35,189 nt of DNA from an uncultured bacterium (GCA_947651225.1 CANSYK010000034.1:1-35189), one strand, 5' to 3'. Counted from the first letter of the stretch, positions 8,368-17,978 are shown. Translations and numbers: made by a program. The notes: generated by a model not told the origin, from the sequence alone.

Positions 8368-9279
8368 CTAATCTTCTGAGAACTCCAATGTACAACTTTT
8401 TCCATCTTTTCCCGGAAATGCCTGTGGAAAAATTTTTCTTACCTGTTTCATATAATTTTCCGGCTGTAACAGAGAAGGACTGTAATGTGTCAGCCACATC
8501 TCTCTTACCTCTGCCGCTTTTGCCACCTCTGCTGCCTCATAAAACGTCATATGCTTTTTTTCGGCTGCCTTTTCCTGCTTCTCTCTTTCACCATACATTC
8601 CCTCACAGATAAATAAATCAGAATCCTTTGCATTGTCAACTAAACTTTGCACTGGCCTGGTATCTGTACAATATGTCAGCTTAATTCCCCTCCTGGCTGG
8701 TCCGATTACCATATCAGGCGTATAAACCCTTCCTTCCTGTTCAATAACCTCCCCCTTCTGCAAACGGCTCCAAAGTTTCATTGGCACCTGATTCTCCTGC
8801 GCTTTTTCTACAAAAAACTTTCCATTGCGCGGAACCATAATACTATATCCATAACATATGACATTATGGTTTACACGAAACGCCTTTAACTGGTAACCGT
8901 TAATTTCTATTTCCTCCTCCGCTTTCTCCAGTTCATGAAAATAAACTGGGAACGGAAGCCCTGGTGCAATAATGCGCAGACTATTTACCACCTTTTCCAG
9001 TCCCTTTGGCCCAATTAGCGTGACTGGATTTGTCCTGTCCGAATTCCCCATAGAAAGTAAAAGCCCTGGAAGCCCCCCAATGTGGTCTCCATGATAATGT
9101 GTAATACAGATTGTATCAATGGGATTCATACTCCAGCCCTTTTGACGGATTGCCACCTGTGTTCCTTCACCACAGTCAATTAAAAGACTGCTTCCTCCTA
9201 ACCTTGTCATCAATGACGTCAGCCAGCGTCCAGGCAATGGCATCATACCACTTGTTCCCAACAAACATACATCTAACAT
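8368..9279 (-). CDS. rnz: Ribonuclease Z (tRNA 3' endonuclease)
   Basis: A 303-residue metallo-beta-lactamase-fold nuclease that removes 3' trailers from pre-tRNAs. The zinc motif HYHGDHIGGL starts at residue 61 (His61, His63, Asp65, His66). Further ligands are visible in VNHNVICYGY, in LTYCTDTRP and near the end in WLTHYSP. The N-terminal LLGTSGMMPLPGR and LLIDCGEGTQ strands are typical of tRNase Z short forms, and the length is right. The start has AAGGAGG 10 bases upstream. Neither tRNA-Ser here encodes CCA, so such processing is needed in this organism. Confidence 0.95.
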   Translation of the reverse strand: MLDVCLLGTSGMMPLPGRWLTSLMTRLGGSSLLIDCGEGTQVAIRQKGWSMNPIDTICITHYHGDHIGGLPGLLLSMGNSDRTNPVTLIGPKGLEKVVNSLRIIAPGLPFPVYFHELEKAEEEIEINGYQLKAFRVNHNVICYGYSIMVPRNGKFFVEKAQENQVPMKLWSRLQKGEVIEQEGRVYTPDMVIGPARRGIKLTYCTDTRPVQSLVDNAKDSDLFICEGMYGEREKQEKAAEKKHMTFYEAAEVAKAAEVREMWLTHYSPSLLQPENYMKQVRKIFPQAFPGKDGKSCTLEFSED

Positions 9280-9330
9280 ATCTGTAACGCCTCCTTTCTA
9301 CAAGAAACTTTGGACAAAATTCCTGACAAA

Positions 9331-9361
9331 ACAAAATCGGTGATATAGTACATCACCGATT
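9331..9361 (-). terminator. Terminator of the M15 peptidase gene
   Basis: A perfect 10-bp inverted repeat AATCGGTGAT/ATCACCGATT (9335-9344 and 9352-9361) with a 7-base loop. On the minus strand it is followed by TTTTGTTTTGT. It ends the peptidase transcript before rnz. Confidence 0.8.
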
Positions 9362-9393
9362 AGTATAACATAAACGATACCTTTTTCCAAATA

Positions 9394-10086
9394 TTACATT
9401 TCAAAATGCTGATAATCCTTGCTATATTTCCAGTCGCCACCCCAGCTAAAGCCATATTTTTTGAAAATTTTTGTAATCTGGCTATTTTTCTGAATCATAT
9501 ATCTGGCATATTTCCCCTTGCATTTTTTCACATCCCGTACTTTATATATTTTGCCATTTCCAGGTGTAAGAACCCCTTTAGAATTAATGTATGGATTAAT
9601 TCGTGGGTTAATGTCAATAGCCAGCCCCAAAGCATGCTTAGAAAGACGGTTGGTCCCGGCTACCGTTCTGAAATTAAAAGACGAGGTATTATTATCAGCC
9701 ATTGATTTTTCATCATCTGCCTGATACTCATCCACCAGCCGAATCCGCTGAATCGGATATTTTATCTGAAACAGCTCATAAAAAATTTTAACTGTCTTTT
9801 TGGCTATTTTTTTATTTACAATCAACTCCCCTGTTTTTACTTTTCCATTAAAATTATAATATTTTACTTTAACGTAACGCAAATCATCATATGTAATTGA
9901 CGAATTTTTATGAAAGGAAACTCCATTTATTTTCTTTTTTATCCGACCCGGCAATTTCTGATAAGTAAATCCATCTTTGTAAACCGTTGCCTGTACTGTA
10001 ATATTCGACTGTAAAAGAGAAACAATCATCCCTAGCATACAAATCGCTCCTGTCAATTTTTTTCCTATTCTCATATTGATATCCAT
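9394..10086 (-). CDS. Secreted M15-family (LAS) peptidoglycan peptidase
   Basis: A 230-residue exported protein, probably a peptidoglycan carboxypeptidase or L,D-type endopeptidase acting at the wall. A signal peptide is visible (GKKLTGAICMLGMIVSLL with an Ala-X-Ala-type end near VQA, residues 31-33). The catalytic metal motifs are SKHALGLAIDIN (His151, Asp158) and the C-terminal DYQHFEM (His227), with GGDWK (216-220) before it, as in the VanY/CwlK group. The SH3 or binding domain that some relatives have is absent. The ATG at 10086 is kept, but its ribosome site is weak; Met5 is an alternative and would give a more standard signal peptide. It is monocistronic, between two terminators. Confidence 0.87.
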   Translation of the reverse strand: MDINMRIGKKLTGAICMLGMIVSLLQSNITVQATVYKDGFTYQKLPGRIKKKINGVSFHKNSSITYDDLRYVKVKYYNFNGKVKTGELIVNKKIAKKTVKIFYELFQIKYPIQRIRLVDEYQADDEKSMADNNTSSFNFRTVAGTNRLSKHALGLAIDINPRINPYINSKGVLTPGNGKIYKVRDVKKCKGKYARYMIQKNSQITKIFKKYGFSWGGDWKYSKDYQHFEM

Positions 10087-10145
10087 TCTGTCTCTATAAC
10101 CTCTGATTCTTTTCTATCCCATAAACCACAGACTTCGCATAAAGT

Positions 10146-10176
10146 AAAAGAGGAACTGTCAAACAGTCCCTCTTTT
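10146..10176 (-). terminator. Terminator upstream of the M15 peptidase
   Basis: Arms 10146-10159 and 10163-10176 pair over 14 bp with a 3-base loop. The only mismatch becomes a G-U pair on the minus strand, so the structure fits minus-strand RNA best, with U-rich sequence at the arm end. It probably ends transcription arriving from ftsH. In the 314-base gene gap 10087-10400 the remaining bases (10177-10323) show no gene or clear site. Confidence 0.7.
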
Positions 10177-10323
10177 GGAGAAGGTATTTTTGTTACTTAT
10201 GGGGTGTAGCAAAAACTATATAATGTATTGGGGTTTACGATGATTAGTATAGCAGTATGAACCGATTAAGTGTGCACAAATCGACATTTATTTTTTATAT
10301 TCTTTTGTGCATCTTTACAATCC

Positions 10324-10383
10324 AATTGAAAAAAGCCCTGGAATCCAGCAAAAAAACTGCCAAAAACCAACGGCTTTTCAATT
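10324..10383 (-). terminator. Long hairpin after ftsH
   Basis: Arms 10372-10383 and 10324-10337 (AATTGAAAAGCC against GGCTTTTTTCAATT) pair around a loop of about 34 bases that contains a small CTGGATTCCAG fold and U-runs. It starts 18 bases after the ftsH stop and may be a first, leaky terminator. Confidence 0.4.
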
Positions 10384-10400
10384 ATTCTTAGAAACTGTAT

Positions 10401-12251
10401 TTATACTGGTGCTTCTTCCGTTTCAAAAAGCGCCTCAAATTCCTGACGGTCAATACGCTCTTTCTCAATCAAAAGCTTTGCGCAGGCATGAAGTATCGCA
10501 ATGTGATCTTCCAGAATCTTCTTTGCATCCGCATATGCCTTGTCAATTATCTTTTTAACCTCGCTGTCAATTGTCTTTGCAACTTCCTCGCTATATCCAC
10601 GGCTTGTATGGCCAAAATCCCTTCCAATAAACACTTCATCTTCATCAGCATAATTTATCATACCAATATTTTCAGAGAAGCCATATTTCATTACCATATC
10701 TTTTGCAGTCGAAGTCGCCTGCTTAATATCCTGTGAAGCCCCTGTTGTTACATCATCAAAAATCAGCGATTCGGCAATACGTCCGCCCAGGCTTGCAATG
10801 ATATCCTGCATCATTTTGCCCTTTGTCAAAAACATTTCATCACGCTCTGGCAATGGCATCGTATAACCTGCTGCCCCGCTTCCAGTCGGAATAACGGACA
10901 CCATATGAACCGGCCCCACATCTGGAAGCACATGGAACAAAATAGCATGGCCTGCTTCATGGTATGCTGTAATCTTCTTATCCTTTTCAGAAATAATCTT
11001 ACTTTTCTTTTCCTTGCCAATTCCAACTTTGATAAAGGACTTACTGATATCCTCCTGCTCAATAAAAGAGCGGTTTTCCTTTGCACAGGCAATTGCCGCC
11101 TCATTCAGAAGATTTTCCAGATCCGCACCAGTAAATCCAACTGTCGTCTGCGCAATCTTTGTTAAATCAACATCATCTCCAAGAGGCTTTCCTTTAGCAT
11201 GTACATTTAAAATCTCTTCACGCCCTCTTACATCTGGACGCCCAACTGTCACTCGCCGGTCAAAACGCCCTGGACGCAGAATCGCCGGATCAAGAATATC
11301 GACACGGTTTGTGGCGGCCATTACAATAATTCCTTCGTTTATCCCGAAGCCATCCATTTCTACCAACATCTGGTTCAAAGTCTGCTCACGTTCATCATGC
11401 CCGCCGCCAAGACCAGAGCCTCTCTTACGTGCTACGGCGTCAATTTCATCAATAAATACAATGCATGGTGCGTTTTTCTTTGCTTCCGCAAACATATCAC
11501 GCACACGGGAAGCGCCTACACCGACAAACATTTCTACAAAATCAGAACCGGACAAGCTGAAAAACGGAACGCCTGCCTCGCCGGCAACTGCTTTTGCGAG
11601 CAGCGTTTTACCAGTTCCCGGAGGCCCAACTAACAAAATTCCCTTTGGAATCCTTGCGCCCACCCCTGTGTATTTTCCAGGATTTGCTAAGAAATCTACG
11701 ATTTCTTCCAACTCTTCCTTTTCTTCCTTTAAGCCTGCAACATCACGAAACCGTTTTGCATGTTCATCTGGGTCAATACGCTGCGCACGGCTTTTTCCAA
11801 AATTCATCATTTTTGCATTACTTCCGCCCGCTCCTGCAGACTGTGCGGACAAAAACGAAAACAAAAAGAAGATAGCAATAATTGCAAGCCCATATGGCAA
11901 AAGGGTTGTAATCACCCAGGAAGGCTTCTGAATATTATCTACCTTGCATTTTTTTGCCAGAACTGGATCGCTCATTACAAGCTCTTCAATTTCTTTTACA
12001 TCAGACACATAAAAGCTGACAGAAGTATTATCTGACAACAAAACATGAATTTCGCCAGTAGGCACTTCTTCATTTGGCAGAATCTCTACCGAAGTAACCT
12101 TTCCACTTGACCAGTCCTCACGAAAGGAGGCGATATTATAATTGCTGTTGGAGGTCTGGTTAAACGCCCCTGACACATAAACTGCCACAAAAATAATGGC
12201 AAGAATCAGGATGTAAAAACCAATTCCTCCTGTTTTCATCTGTTTCTTCAT
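10401..12251 (-). CDS. ftsH: ATP-dependent zinc metalloprotease FtsH
   Basis: A 616-residue membrane AAA+ protease that degrades misfolded membrane and some regulatory proteins. Two transmembrane segments (about 10-28 and 113-135) flank an outside domain of about 85 residues. Walker A is GPPGTGKT (209-216), Walker B is CIVFIDEID (263-271), the second region of homology is ATNR...RPGRFDR (313-332), and the zinc site is HEAGH (431-435). The length is normal. GAAGGAG stands 7 bases before the ATG. It closes the hpt-ftsH end of the conserved sporulation and division block, 18 bases after hpt. Confidence 0.98.
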   Translation of the reverse strand: MKKQMKTGGIGFYILILAIIFVAVYVSGAFNQTSNSNYNIASFREDWSSGKVTSVEILPNEEVPTGEIHVLLSDNTSVSFYVSDVKEIEELVMSDPVLAKKCKVDNIQKPSWVITTLLPYGLAIIAIFFLFSFLSAQSAGAGGSNAKMMNFGKSRAQRIDPDEHAKRFRDVAGLKEEKEELEEIVDFLANPGKYTGVGARIPKGILLVGPPGTGKTLLAKAVAGEAGVPFFSLSGSDFVEMFVGVGASRVRDMFAEAKKNAPCIVFIDEIDAVARKRGSGLGGGHDEREQTLNQMLVEMDGFGINEGIIVMAATNRVDILDPAILRPGRFDRRVTVGRPDVRGREEILNVHAKGKPLGDDVDLTKIAQTTVGFTGADLENLLNEAAIACAKENRSFIEQEDISKSFIKVGIGKEKKSKIISEKDKKITAYHEAGHAILFHVLPDVGPVHMVSVIPTGSGAAGYTMPLPERDEMFLTKGKMMQDIIASLGGRIAESLIFDDVTTGASQDIKQATSTAKDMVMKYGFSENIGMINYADEDEVFIGRDFGHTSRGYSEEVAKTIDSEVKKIIDKAYADAKKILEDHIAILHACAKLLIEKERIDRQEFEALFETEEAPV

Positions 12252-12269
12252 GAGAAATCTCCTTCTAAA

Positions 12270-12800
12270 TTATTTACTAAATTCCAAAGTCCCAATATAG
12301 GGCAGGTTGCGGTACTTTTGTGCATAATCCAGTCCATAGCCTACCACAAACTGATCTGGAACCTCAAAACCAATATATTCTGTTTCAATCTCTACCTCAC
12401 GGCGTGACGGTTTATCAAGAAGTGAACAAATCTTAAGACTTGCCGGATTTCTTGCCAATAACATTTTTTTCACCATACTGAGCGTTCTTCCAGTATCCAC
12501 AATATCCTCTACAATCAGACAGTGGCGCCCTTCAATTGGCTCATCCAGGTCCTTGCGCATCTGGAGCTTTCCTGTACTGACTGTGCTATCTTCATAGCTG
12601 GAAGCTGCCATAAAATCAATTGTTACTGGCACCGTCAGCCTTTTTGCTAATTCCGTAAAAAAGAATACGCTTCCTTTCAAAATACAAATCATATGCAGTG
12701 ATTTTCCTTCATACTCCTTATTAATCTGCTCTGCCATCTGTACAATTCTTTCCTCCACCTGATTTTCTGAAAACATTTCATGTACGATTTCTTCCTTCAT
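12270..12800 (-). CDS. hpt: Hypoxanthine phosphoribosyltransferase
   Basis: A 176-residue cytoplasmic purine-salvage enzyme making IMP/GMP from hypoxanthine/guanine and PRPP. The PRPP-binding signature LIVEDIVDTGRTLSMV lies at residues 95-110, the N-terminal LKGSVFFFTEL (41-51) and the flexible-loop SSYEDSTVSTG (67-77) are present, and YVVGYGLDY-like GFEVPDQFVVGYGLDYAQKY is near the end. Length and order (tilS-hpt-ftsH) match Firmicutes. The start has a GGGG(A)-type site a few bases upstream. Confidence 0.97.
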   Translation of the reverse strand: MKEEIVHEMFSENQVEERIVQMAEQINKEYEGKSLHMICILKGSVFFFTELAKRLTVPVTIDFMAASSYEDSTVSTGKLQMRKDLDEPIEGRHCLIVEDIVDTGRTLSMVKKMLLARNPASLKICSLLDKPSRREVEIETEYIGFEVPDQFVVGYGLDYAQKYRNLPYIGTLEFSK

Positions 12801-12864
12801 GCTGTTCCCCTTTCTTCTTTAAGAAACTACAGGAAAATAGCCTAGACAACCCAGAATACGTTAT

Positions 12865-14295
12865 TTATCTGCCGTTCCCTTCGTTCCTTACGTAAGCATA
12901 AATAATTTCCTTTGTATTCTTTGTAACATAATAATAAGCGCTGCACCGGTCTAATACAGGCACCCACAAAATATGACAGCCTTCCGCAAGCACTAAAGTT
13001 TTCCTGCGCTGCTCACGTGGTACCTTTCCATCAATAAACAGACGGCTTAATTTTTTGGTTCTGCCTGTCTGATCCAGCCACAAATAATCTCCATTTTCTG
13101 GATACCGGAGCTTCGGCATACTCCCCATTCTATCATAATCAAAACATTTCGTACAGTGCTTTTTCCAATTGTCCTCCTGGATTTTTTCTCTGCCCCCTTT
13201 TTCAAAAACAACAAAACCGTTTTCTCCATTTGCAAGCAGCATTTCATATTTTTTCTGAAATACAATTGTATCACCTATATAAGATGGTTTGGCACATTCC
13301 TCTGCCGTCTGCCCATTGATATATAGCGATACTATATCATATGACTTCTCTGCCCGTATATTATAGGGAAGCATTATTTTTTTTCCTGTTTCCCCTTCAA
13401 AAAGAGAAACAACCATCTGAACATGCGCTGCCGTAATATCTTTCTTCCTGCCGCAAAGCTCCTGAACGATCCGTAAAATGAGCTCTCTTTGTAATACACC
13501 AGAAAGCTGGCGATATTCCGCAAAATCCATACTTCGCTTTCCCTGCTCCTTTTTTACAATCCGCCCATACATTTCATCCGTCTGTTCATCAATGTACGCC
13601 ATTACTTCCTGTAGATGGTTTCCCGTCCGCACAATGTGGGAAACTGCCTCTGGCTGCACTTCTTTTTGCAGATAGGGAATCACCTTGTTTCGCAAAAGAT
13701 TTCTGGCGTAGGTATCCTCTAAATTTGTAGAATCCTGGCAATATGCAATCTGTTCTTCCTGTAAAGTCTCCTCAATTTCTTTCCGGCTGATTCCAAGTAA
13801 AGGACGAATAATATGTTCCCGCTTAGGGCGCATACCTCCAAGCCCCCTTAAACTGCTGCCGCGAAGCATCTGAAATAGGATAGTTTCCGCCTGATCCTCC
13901 TGATGGTGCGCTACCGCAATTTTCTGATAGGCAAGCTCTGTTCTGCACTCTTCAAAACACTGGTAACGATACACCCTTCCTGCCTCTTCCTCTGTCATAT
14001 GATGGTTTTTTGCAAGTTCTGGAATATTTTCCTTATAAACTTTGCAGGGAATCCCCAAACTTTCCGCAAAAGCCTGTGCGTATTCCTGGTCTCTTTGTGC
14101 CTCTTTGCCCCGAATCCCATGATTTACATGAACAGCCACAAGATGAAGTCCCCATGGTTCTTTTATTTTAGAAAGTATATAAAGCAGAAAAACCGAATCC
14201 GCACCACCAGAAAGCCCCACTACAATGCCATCACCATAAGAAAAAAGATTGTGCTTTCTGCAATATCCCTCAACCGTTTCATAAAGATTGTTCAT
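12865..14295 (-). CDS. tilS: tRNA(Ile)-lysidine synthase TilS
   Basis: A 476-residue enzyme that converts C34 of tRNA-Ile(CAU) to lysidine so that it reads AUA. The PP-loop SGGADS (residues 29-34) is followed by LVAVHVNHGIRG and AHHQEDQAETILFQMLRGSSLRGLGGM, typical of TilS. The N-type core is followed by a substrate-binding and a C-terminal domain. The start chosen is ATG at 14295, which overlaps the spoIIE stop as ATGA and has GGAGG 11 bases before it; an in-frame ATG at 14313 would begin inside that ribosome site. Translation is probably coupled to spoIIE. Confidence 0.95.
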   Translation of the reverse strand: MNNLYETVEGYCRKHNLFSYGDGIVVGLSGGADSVFLLYILSKIKEPWGLHLVAVHVNHGIRGKEAQRDQEYAQAFAESLGIPCKVYKENIPELAKNHHMTEEEAGRVYRYQCFEECRTELAYQKIAVAHHQEDQAETILFQMLRGSSLRGLGGMRPKREHIIRPLLGISRKEIEETLQEEQIAYCQDSTNLEDTYARNLLRNKVIPYLQKEVQPEAVSHIVRTGNHLQEVMAYIDEQTDEMYGRIVKKEQGKRSMDFAEYRQLSGVLQRELILRIVQELCGRKKDITAAHVQMVVSLFEGETGKKIMLPYNIRAEKSYDIVSLYINGQTAEECAKPSYIGDTIVFQKKYEMLLANGENGFVVFEKGGREKIQEDNWKKHCTKCFDYDRMGSMPKLRYPENGDYLWLDQTGRTKKLSRLFIDGKVPREQRRKTLVLAEGCHILWVPVLDRCSAYYYVTKNTKEIIYAYVRNEGNGR

Positions 14296-16610
14296 TCCAT
14301 TTTCATCCTCCATGCCGCTTTCGCATTATCGTATATTTTTACTACCATAACACTTAAATCGTCCTCTGGCTCCATATTCCAGCGCACCATGGCTTCGTCC
14401 AGAAGACGGTCAGCTATATCCTGTGGCCCTAGCTTTTCCTTCAGACATTCCCACAAAAGGATTTCAAAACACTCCTGTTCCTCTAAAAAGCTGTCCGCAA
14501 CCCCATCGGTCATCATTATAACATAATCTCCTGCTTCTATGCCAGATTTTCTCATATATGGCTCCATCTCATTCATCACGCCAATCGGAAGCGCCTCCCC
14601 TTCAATCCGTTCCATCTCTCCCTGATGATACAGATAGGTCGTGCTGGCGCCACATTTTACAAACTGGCAGCTTTTCCGGTACAGATTCAAAACAGTAATA
14701 TCCGCAGTTGCAAAACTGTGTGTTTCCTCCCTTGCCATATAGATTGAGTTAATTAGACGAATCGCTGAACTTTCCGCAAACCCTGCCTCAGTCATTTGCT
14801 CCAAAAGCTCTATTACCTGCTCACTCTCCTCACAGGCATCGTTTCCGCTTCCCATGCCATCGGAAAGTGCCATTAAGAGTTCTCCACTTGGAAGATAGGT
14901 ACAGGAAAAAGTATCGCCTGACACCTCTTCTCCCGCCTTTGGCAGCCTGCTGATTCCCGTCACAGCAGTCAGCCTTGCACACTCTTCAAATACAAACTCC
15001 TCTTCTTCTCTTGGAAAAACTTTGCGGCATTCTTCACCAGGCATTACCCGGCAGCCAATCAAATCCGAAATCTCTTCTCCCACTTCCTTGGTTGTAACAT
15101 ATCTGCCTCTCCAGGTTCTTCCCTTGACATGTATTTCCAACCTTCCATCATATTTCTCATAAAAAGCAATGTCTGTAATAATTACCCTTCTTTTCCTCAG
15201 CTCCCTTATCATTTTTTCCTGTAAATCAATTGGAATCTTCTGGACATTGGGAAGTTTCTCTGATAACTCTTCCACAATCTCTCCTACTTCCTTCATTTGC
15301 CTTGCAATCACTCTTTGATTCTGCAACATTTTATTCTGAAAGCCCATCGCCAGATTTGCTATATGGATATTCTGATTTGCTTCAGACAAAAATCGCTCTT
15401 GATGAATACATTCCTTTGTGAACTCAACAGGCATCTGTTCTAATACAATCTGCCCCTGCTCCTGCGCCAGTGCCAGTGTCCCAAACATTTCCGGGCGCAT
15501 CAGGGCAATCTGCCCCCGGCAGTTTTCGCCATTCTCACACCGGCTGCAAATATGGCTCGACATTACCTCCATCATTTTTCTTGCATCTTTGGGATTCAGC
15601 AGAGTTTCCTCTTTCGAACCTTTTATCATCGAGGTCGAAAGATTCTGGAAGGAATGTGAAAAATCTTTTAATTTATATTTCATCAGCTTTTGCAGCTTTT
15701 CACTTTCCCAGTTGTCCTGCCAGCTTCCGGCATGAACCTGTATTTTGCCCAAAAATTTCTCAGGTATTACTAAAAAAATTCCTCCGGCAATTGCAATCCC
15801 CTCTAATTCCCCAATCCCCATCATACTTTGATTTACTACACTTTCCAGTCCAAATGCCATCAGAAAAAAACTGGCACACAAAAGTAACTTTCCCTGCTCA
15901 CGTAACATCCCGGCACAAATTCCCATCAATGCCATAACCCCAATCATACTGCTCTCCCATCCGCAGACAACTAACACACAGCCTCCGATTGCCCCGGCAA
16001 TTGCCCCTGTCCCCGTTCCATAACAATATCCCATAATTAATGTCAAAAAATAAATCACGGTCAATATCACAGAAATTTGGGCAATAATAATATCAGGCAG
16101 CCCCAAAACACCAAATGCCCCCAACATCACAAGGCTGATTACTTCTTCATTTCCAAGATTCTGTCCCTTGCGGGCGTGTAATAAAAAATGAATCGCATCA
16201 TATAATATTCTGGTAGATACCAAAGCTAATATAGTCTCTAAAAATCCCATCCACATATCATACTGGCTGTGAGGCATCAAAAACAGCCGAAATGCCGTCA
16301 AAGCTCCTACCGAAGCACACAAAAGAAGGGCAGCATGTCCCATCCGTACTGTTACATTTTTCTTTTCCAATAAATCTACTGCCAGTACAACCGAAAGCAT
16401 TGCCATTGCGCTACATAACACATTTTCCATTGGAAATACCGTTAACATCCCTAAAATCACACTGATTCCAACAGGAATTTTTGCCCCTTCCTCTGTATAT
16501 CCCGCAGCAAAAAAAGCAATCCCGATTGGATTAATTCCAAATAAATTAACCCTCCCAAGGAAAAAACCAAGAATAATCTGCAACAACATCTTTTTCTGAA
16601 TAGCCTTCAT
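14292..16610 (-). CDS. spoIIE: Stage II sporulation protein E (SpoIIE)
   Basis: A 772-residue membrane serine phosphatase that dephosphorylates SpoIIAA and so activates sigma-F in the forespore. The first 300 residues are a multi-spanning membrane region of about ten hydrophobic segments (LLQIILGFFLGRVNLFG onward), then a central regulatory region (about 310-540) with a CxxCxxxxxC-like CSRCENGENC cluster. The C-terminal PP2C domain has SGDTFSCT and LSDGMGSGNDACEES for metal binding, and MMTDGVADS plus DDLSVMV near the end. GAGGTG precedes the ATG. A promoter with a Spo0A box lies upstream. Confidence 0.97.
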   Translation of the reverse strand: MKAIQKKMLLQIILGFFLGRVNLFGINPIGIAFFAAGYTEEGAKIPVGISVILGMLTVFPMENVLCSAMAMLSVVLAVDLLEKKNVTVRMGHAALLLCASVGALTAFRLFLMPHSQYDMWMGFLETILALVSTRILYDAIHFLLHARKGQNLGNEEVISLVMLGAFGVLGLPDIIIAQISVILTVIYFLTLIMGYCYGTGTGAIAGAIGGCVLVVCGWESSMIGVMALMGICAGMLREQGKLLLCASFFLMAFGLESVVNQSMMGIGELEGIAIAGGIFLVIPEKFLGKIQVHAGSWQDNWESEKLQKLMKYKLKDFSHSFQNLSTSMIKGSKEETLLNPKDARKMMEVMSSHICSRCENGENCRGQIALMRPEMFGTLALAQEQGQIVLEQMPVEFTKECIHQERFLSEANQNIHIANLAMGFQNKMLQNQRVIARQMKEVGEIVEELSEKLPNVQKIPIDLQEKMIRELRKRRVIITDIAFYEKYDGRLEIHVKGRTWRGRYVTTKEVGEEISDLIGCRVMPGEECRKVFPREEEEFVFEECARLTAVTGISRLPKAGEEVSGDTFSCTYLPSGELLMALSDGMGSGNDACEESEQVIELLEQMTEAGFAESSAIRLINSIYMAREETHSFATADITVLNLYRKSCQFVKCGASTTYLYHQGEMERIEGEALPIGVMNEMEPYMRKSGIEAGDYVIMMTDGVADSFLEEQECFEILLWECLKEKLGPQDIADRLLDEAMVRWNMEPEDDLSVMVVKIYDNAKAAWRMKME

Positions 16611-16661
16611 AATCCCACACCTCTTTATACAGTTTTGTTAATAGTAATGCTGTAGGAACAA

Positions 16662-16730
16662 AGTATAGAAAAGGTGCATTGCAAATTTTGTCAAATCAGA
16701 AGTTCAAGCTAAAAAAAGGTTTCGACAAAA
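16662..16730 (-). promoter_or_regulatory. Spo0A-type promoter of spoIIE
   Basis: On the minus strand -35 TTGACA (16689-16694) and -10 TATACT (16662-16667) are separated by 21 bp, too far for ordinary sigma-A use. A perfect Spo0A box, TTTTGTCGAAA (16720-16730), lies upstream, and a near-match (TTTTGTCAAAT, plus strand) overlaps the -35. Known Bacillus spoIIE and spoIIG promoters have this unusual wide spacing and are switched on by Spo0A~P. Confidence 0.85.
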
Positions 16731-16818
16731 AGGTGCGAAGTCTTTCTACACTCGAAAACACGCTCTAGGAACTACTGCTGTCACACCTGAACAACATACG
16801 TTGTAATTTCCTTATAAT

Positions 16819-16854
16819 AAAAAAAGAACCTGACAGTCTAAACTGGCAAGTTCT
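16819..16854 (-). terminator. Terminator after divIC
   Basis: Minus-strand arms 16843-16854 and 16825-16836 pair (one wobble, one mismatch), followed by a seven-U run. The arm overlaps the divIC stop codon. It isolates the yabP-yabQ-divIC transcript from spoIIE. Confidence 0.8.
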
Positions 16855-17152
16855 ATTTCTCTTCTTCTGGTTCAAAAATCACTTCATCCTCATATACTAA
16901 TCCAAATTTTTCCCTGGCGACCTCTTCTATGTATTCATCGGTCTCAACATAGTCCTTAAATTCTTCTATTTCTTTTTTCTTTTTTATACATTCTTTTTTC
17001 TGTTTTTCAAGTTCCTTTATCTGAACCGCATATTCTCTTTCTTTTGCCTTTAGTGTATTCTGCTTATATACTAATGTGGCACAGAGTACAACTGTCAATA
17101 GAATTACGCCAAAGACAGTTGCACGGCTTAATTTTTTTTGCCGTTTTCTCAT
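16853..17152 (-). CDS. divIC: Septum formation initiator, DivIC/FtsB family
   Basis: A 99-residue bitopic division protein that forms a complex with FtsL and DivIB at the septum. A basic N-terminus (RKRQKKLSR) precedes one transmembrane segment (about 12-29), then a coiled coil (about 32-68, KEREYAVQIKELEKQKKE) and the family's conserved YIEEVAREKFGLVYEDEVIF end. The length is right. It follows yabQ by 60 bases, as in Bacillus, but the S1-domain gene yabR usually found next is missing. Confidence 0.93.
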   Translation of the reverse strand: MRKRQKKLSRATVFGVILLTVVLCATLVYKQNTLKAKEREYAVQIKELEKQKKECIKKKKEIEEFKDYVETDEYIEEVAREKFGLVYEDEVIFEPEEEK

Positions 17153-17212
17153 CTATCTCACCAGCCTTCACAGGAATAATCACAAATTACCATCCGGTTA
17201 TTACACTATATA

Positions 17213-17650
17213 CTATTTGTCAGAAGATTTCAATGCCTTTTTTCTCCTTATACAAACTCTTTTCCGTATCTTTTTTATCTGCTTTTTTACACTAAAATAC
17301 CTCCGTACTTTAGAAATCCACTGAAACAGCCTTCGCTTTGGCTTTTCCAGATGATTCCACCCAAATCTCCTTAACACACTGCTAATTCCTTTTTCATACA
17401 AAAGAGCGCCTAAAAAAACAGCTGCCGCCCCATACCAACGAATTTCTCCATTGTTATATATAAAAAAAACTGCATATGCCGGCACCGCCATGACACTCCA
17501 GTATAAAATATCCTCTGCCCACACCACCATTTTGTGGTGCGGAATCACCCACCGTACAAAACGCCAGAAATCATATCCAAGCATCAATACCATTCCCAGG
17601 CAGAGCGTAACAAGTACAAAACGAACCTGTCCCATTATGATCTCGGTCAC
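17213..17650 (-). CDS. yabQ: Sporulation protein YabQ
   Basis: A 145-residue membrane protein needed for spore cortex formation in Bacillus. About four hydrophobic segments lie in residues 7-95 (QVRFVLVTLCLGMVLMLGYD; ILYWSVMAVPAYAVFFIY; WYGAAAVFLGALLYEKG), followed by a very basic tail (KQIKKIRKRVCIRRKK). The ATG overlaps the yabP stop as a 4-base ATGA. It is placed in the mother-cell outer spore membrane by family knowledge. Confidence 0.92.
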   Translation of the reverse strand: MTEIIMGQVRFVLVTLCLGMVLMLGYDFWRFVRWVIPHHKMVVWAEDILYWSVMAVPAYAVFFIYNNGEIRWYGAAAVFLGALLYEKGISSVLRRFGWNHLEKPKRRLFQWISKVRRYFSVKKQIKKIRKRVCIRRKKALKSSDK

Positions 17651-17961
17651 TGAAACATCCTCCCCAGAAAGGAAGCCGCTTTTTTCTGTGGCTCTTCCTT
17701 GTCAGAATAGGCAAAGCTGTCAATTCTGCCGTCCACATCAACTTCACCCTTTTCCAATGACAGGCGGTTTACATGAAGCTCATCCCCGCGAATCAGTAAA
17801 ATCCCCTGTTCTGTTTCAAGATATACTTCTTTTGCATCAAAAGACAATACATCCCGGACACCAGACAGTACCGCTGTTTTCCTTGCATTCAAATAAACCT
17901 TATGTACACTCTTTCTGTTCTCATCATAAAGCCTTTCATCCATTATAACAAGCCTCCCCAC
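17647..17961 (-). CDS. yabP: Sporulation protein YabP
   Basis: A 104-residue protein of the YabP/YqfC family, needed for cortex assembly in the mother cell. Family features are the N-terminal RKSVHKVYLNARKTAVLSGV strand, VLSFDAKEVYLETEQGILLI and the GDELHVNRLSLEKGEVDVDG core. GGGGAGG stands 9 bases before the ATG. It is translationally coupled to yabQ. A possible sigma-E promoter is upstream. Confidence 0.94.
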   Translation of the reverse strand: MGRLVIMDERLYDENRKSVHKVYLNARKTAVLSGVRDVLSFDAKEVYLETEQGILLIRGDELHVNRLSLEKGEVDVDGRIDSFAYSDKEEPQKKAASFLGRMFQ

Positions 17962-17978
17962 ATACTTTTTTCTAATTC

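Noticed and set aside
10177-10323. Possible riboswitch or small RNA between the M15 peptidase and ftsH
   Set aside because: No conserved aptamer pattern or strong fold is recognisable apart from the flanking terminators.
11014-11931. A 305-codon plus-strand frame
   Set aside because: It lies wholly antisense to ftsH, has low-complexity Ser/Pro/Ala composition and no ribosome site.
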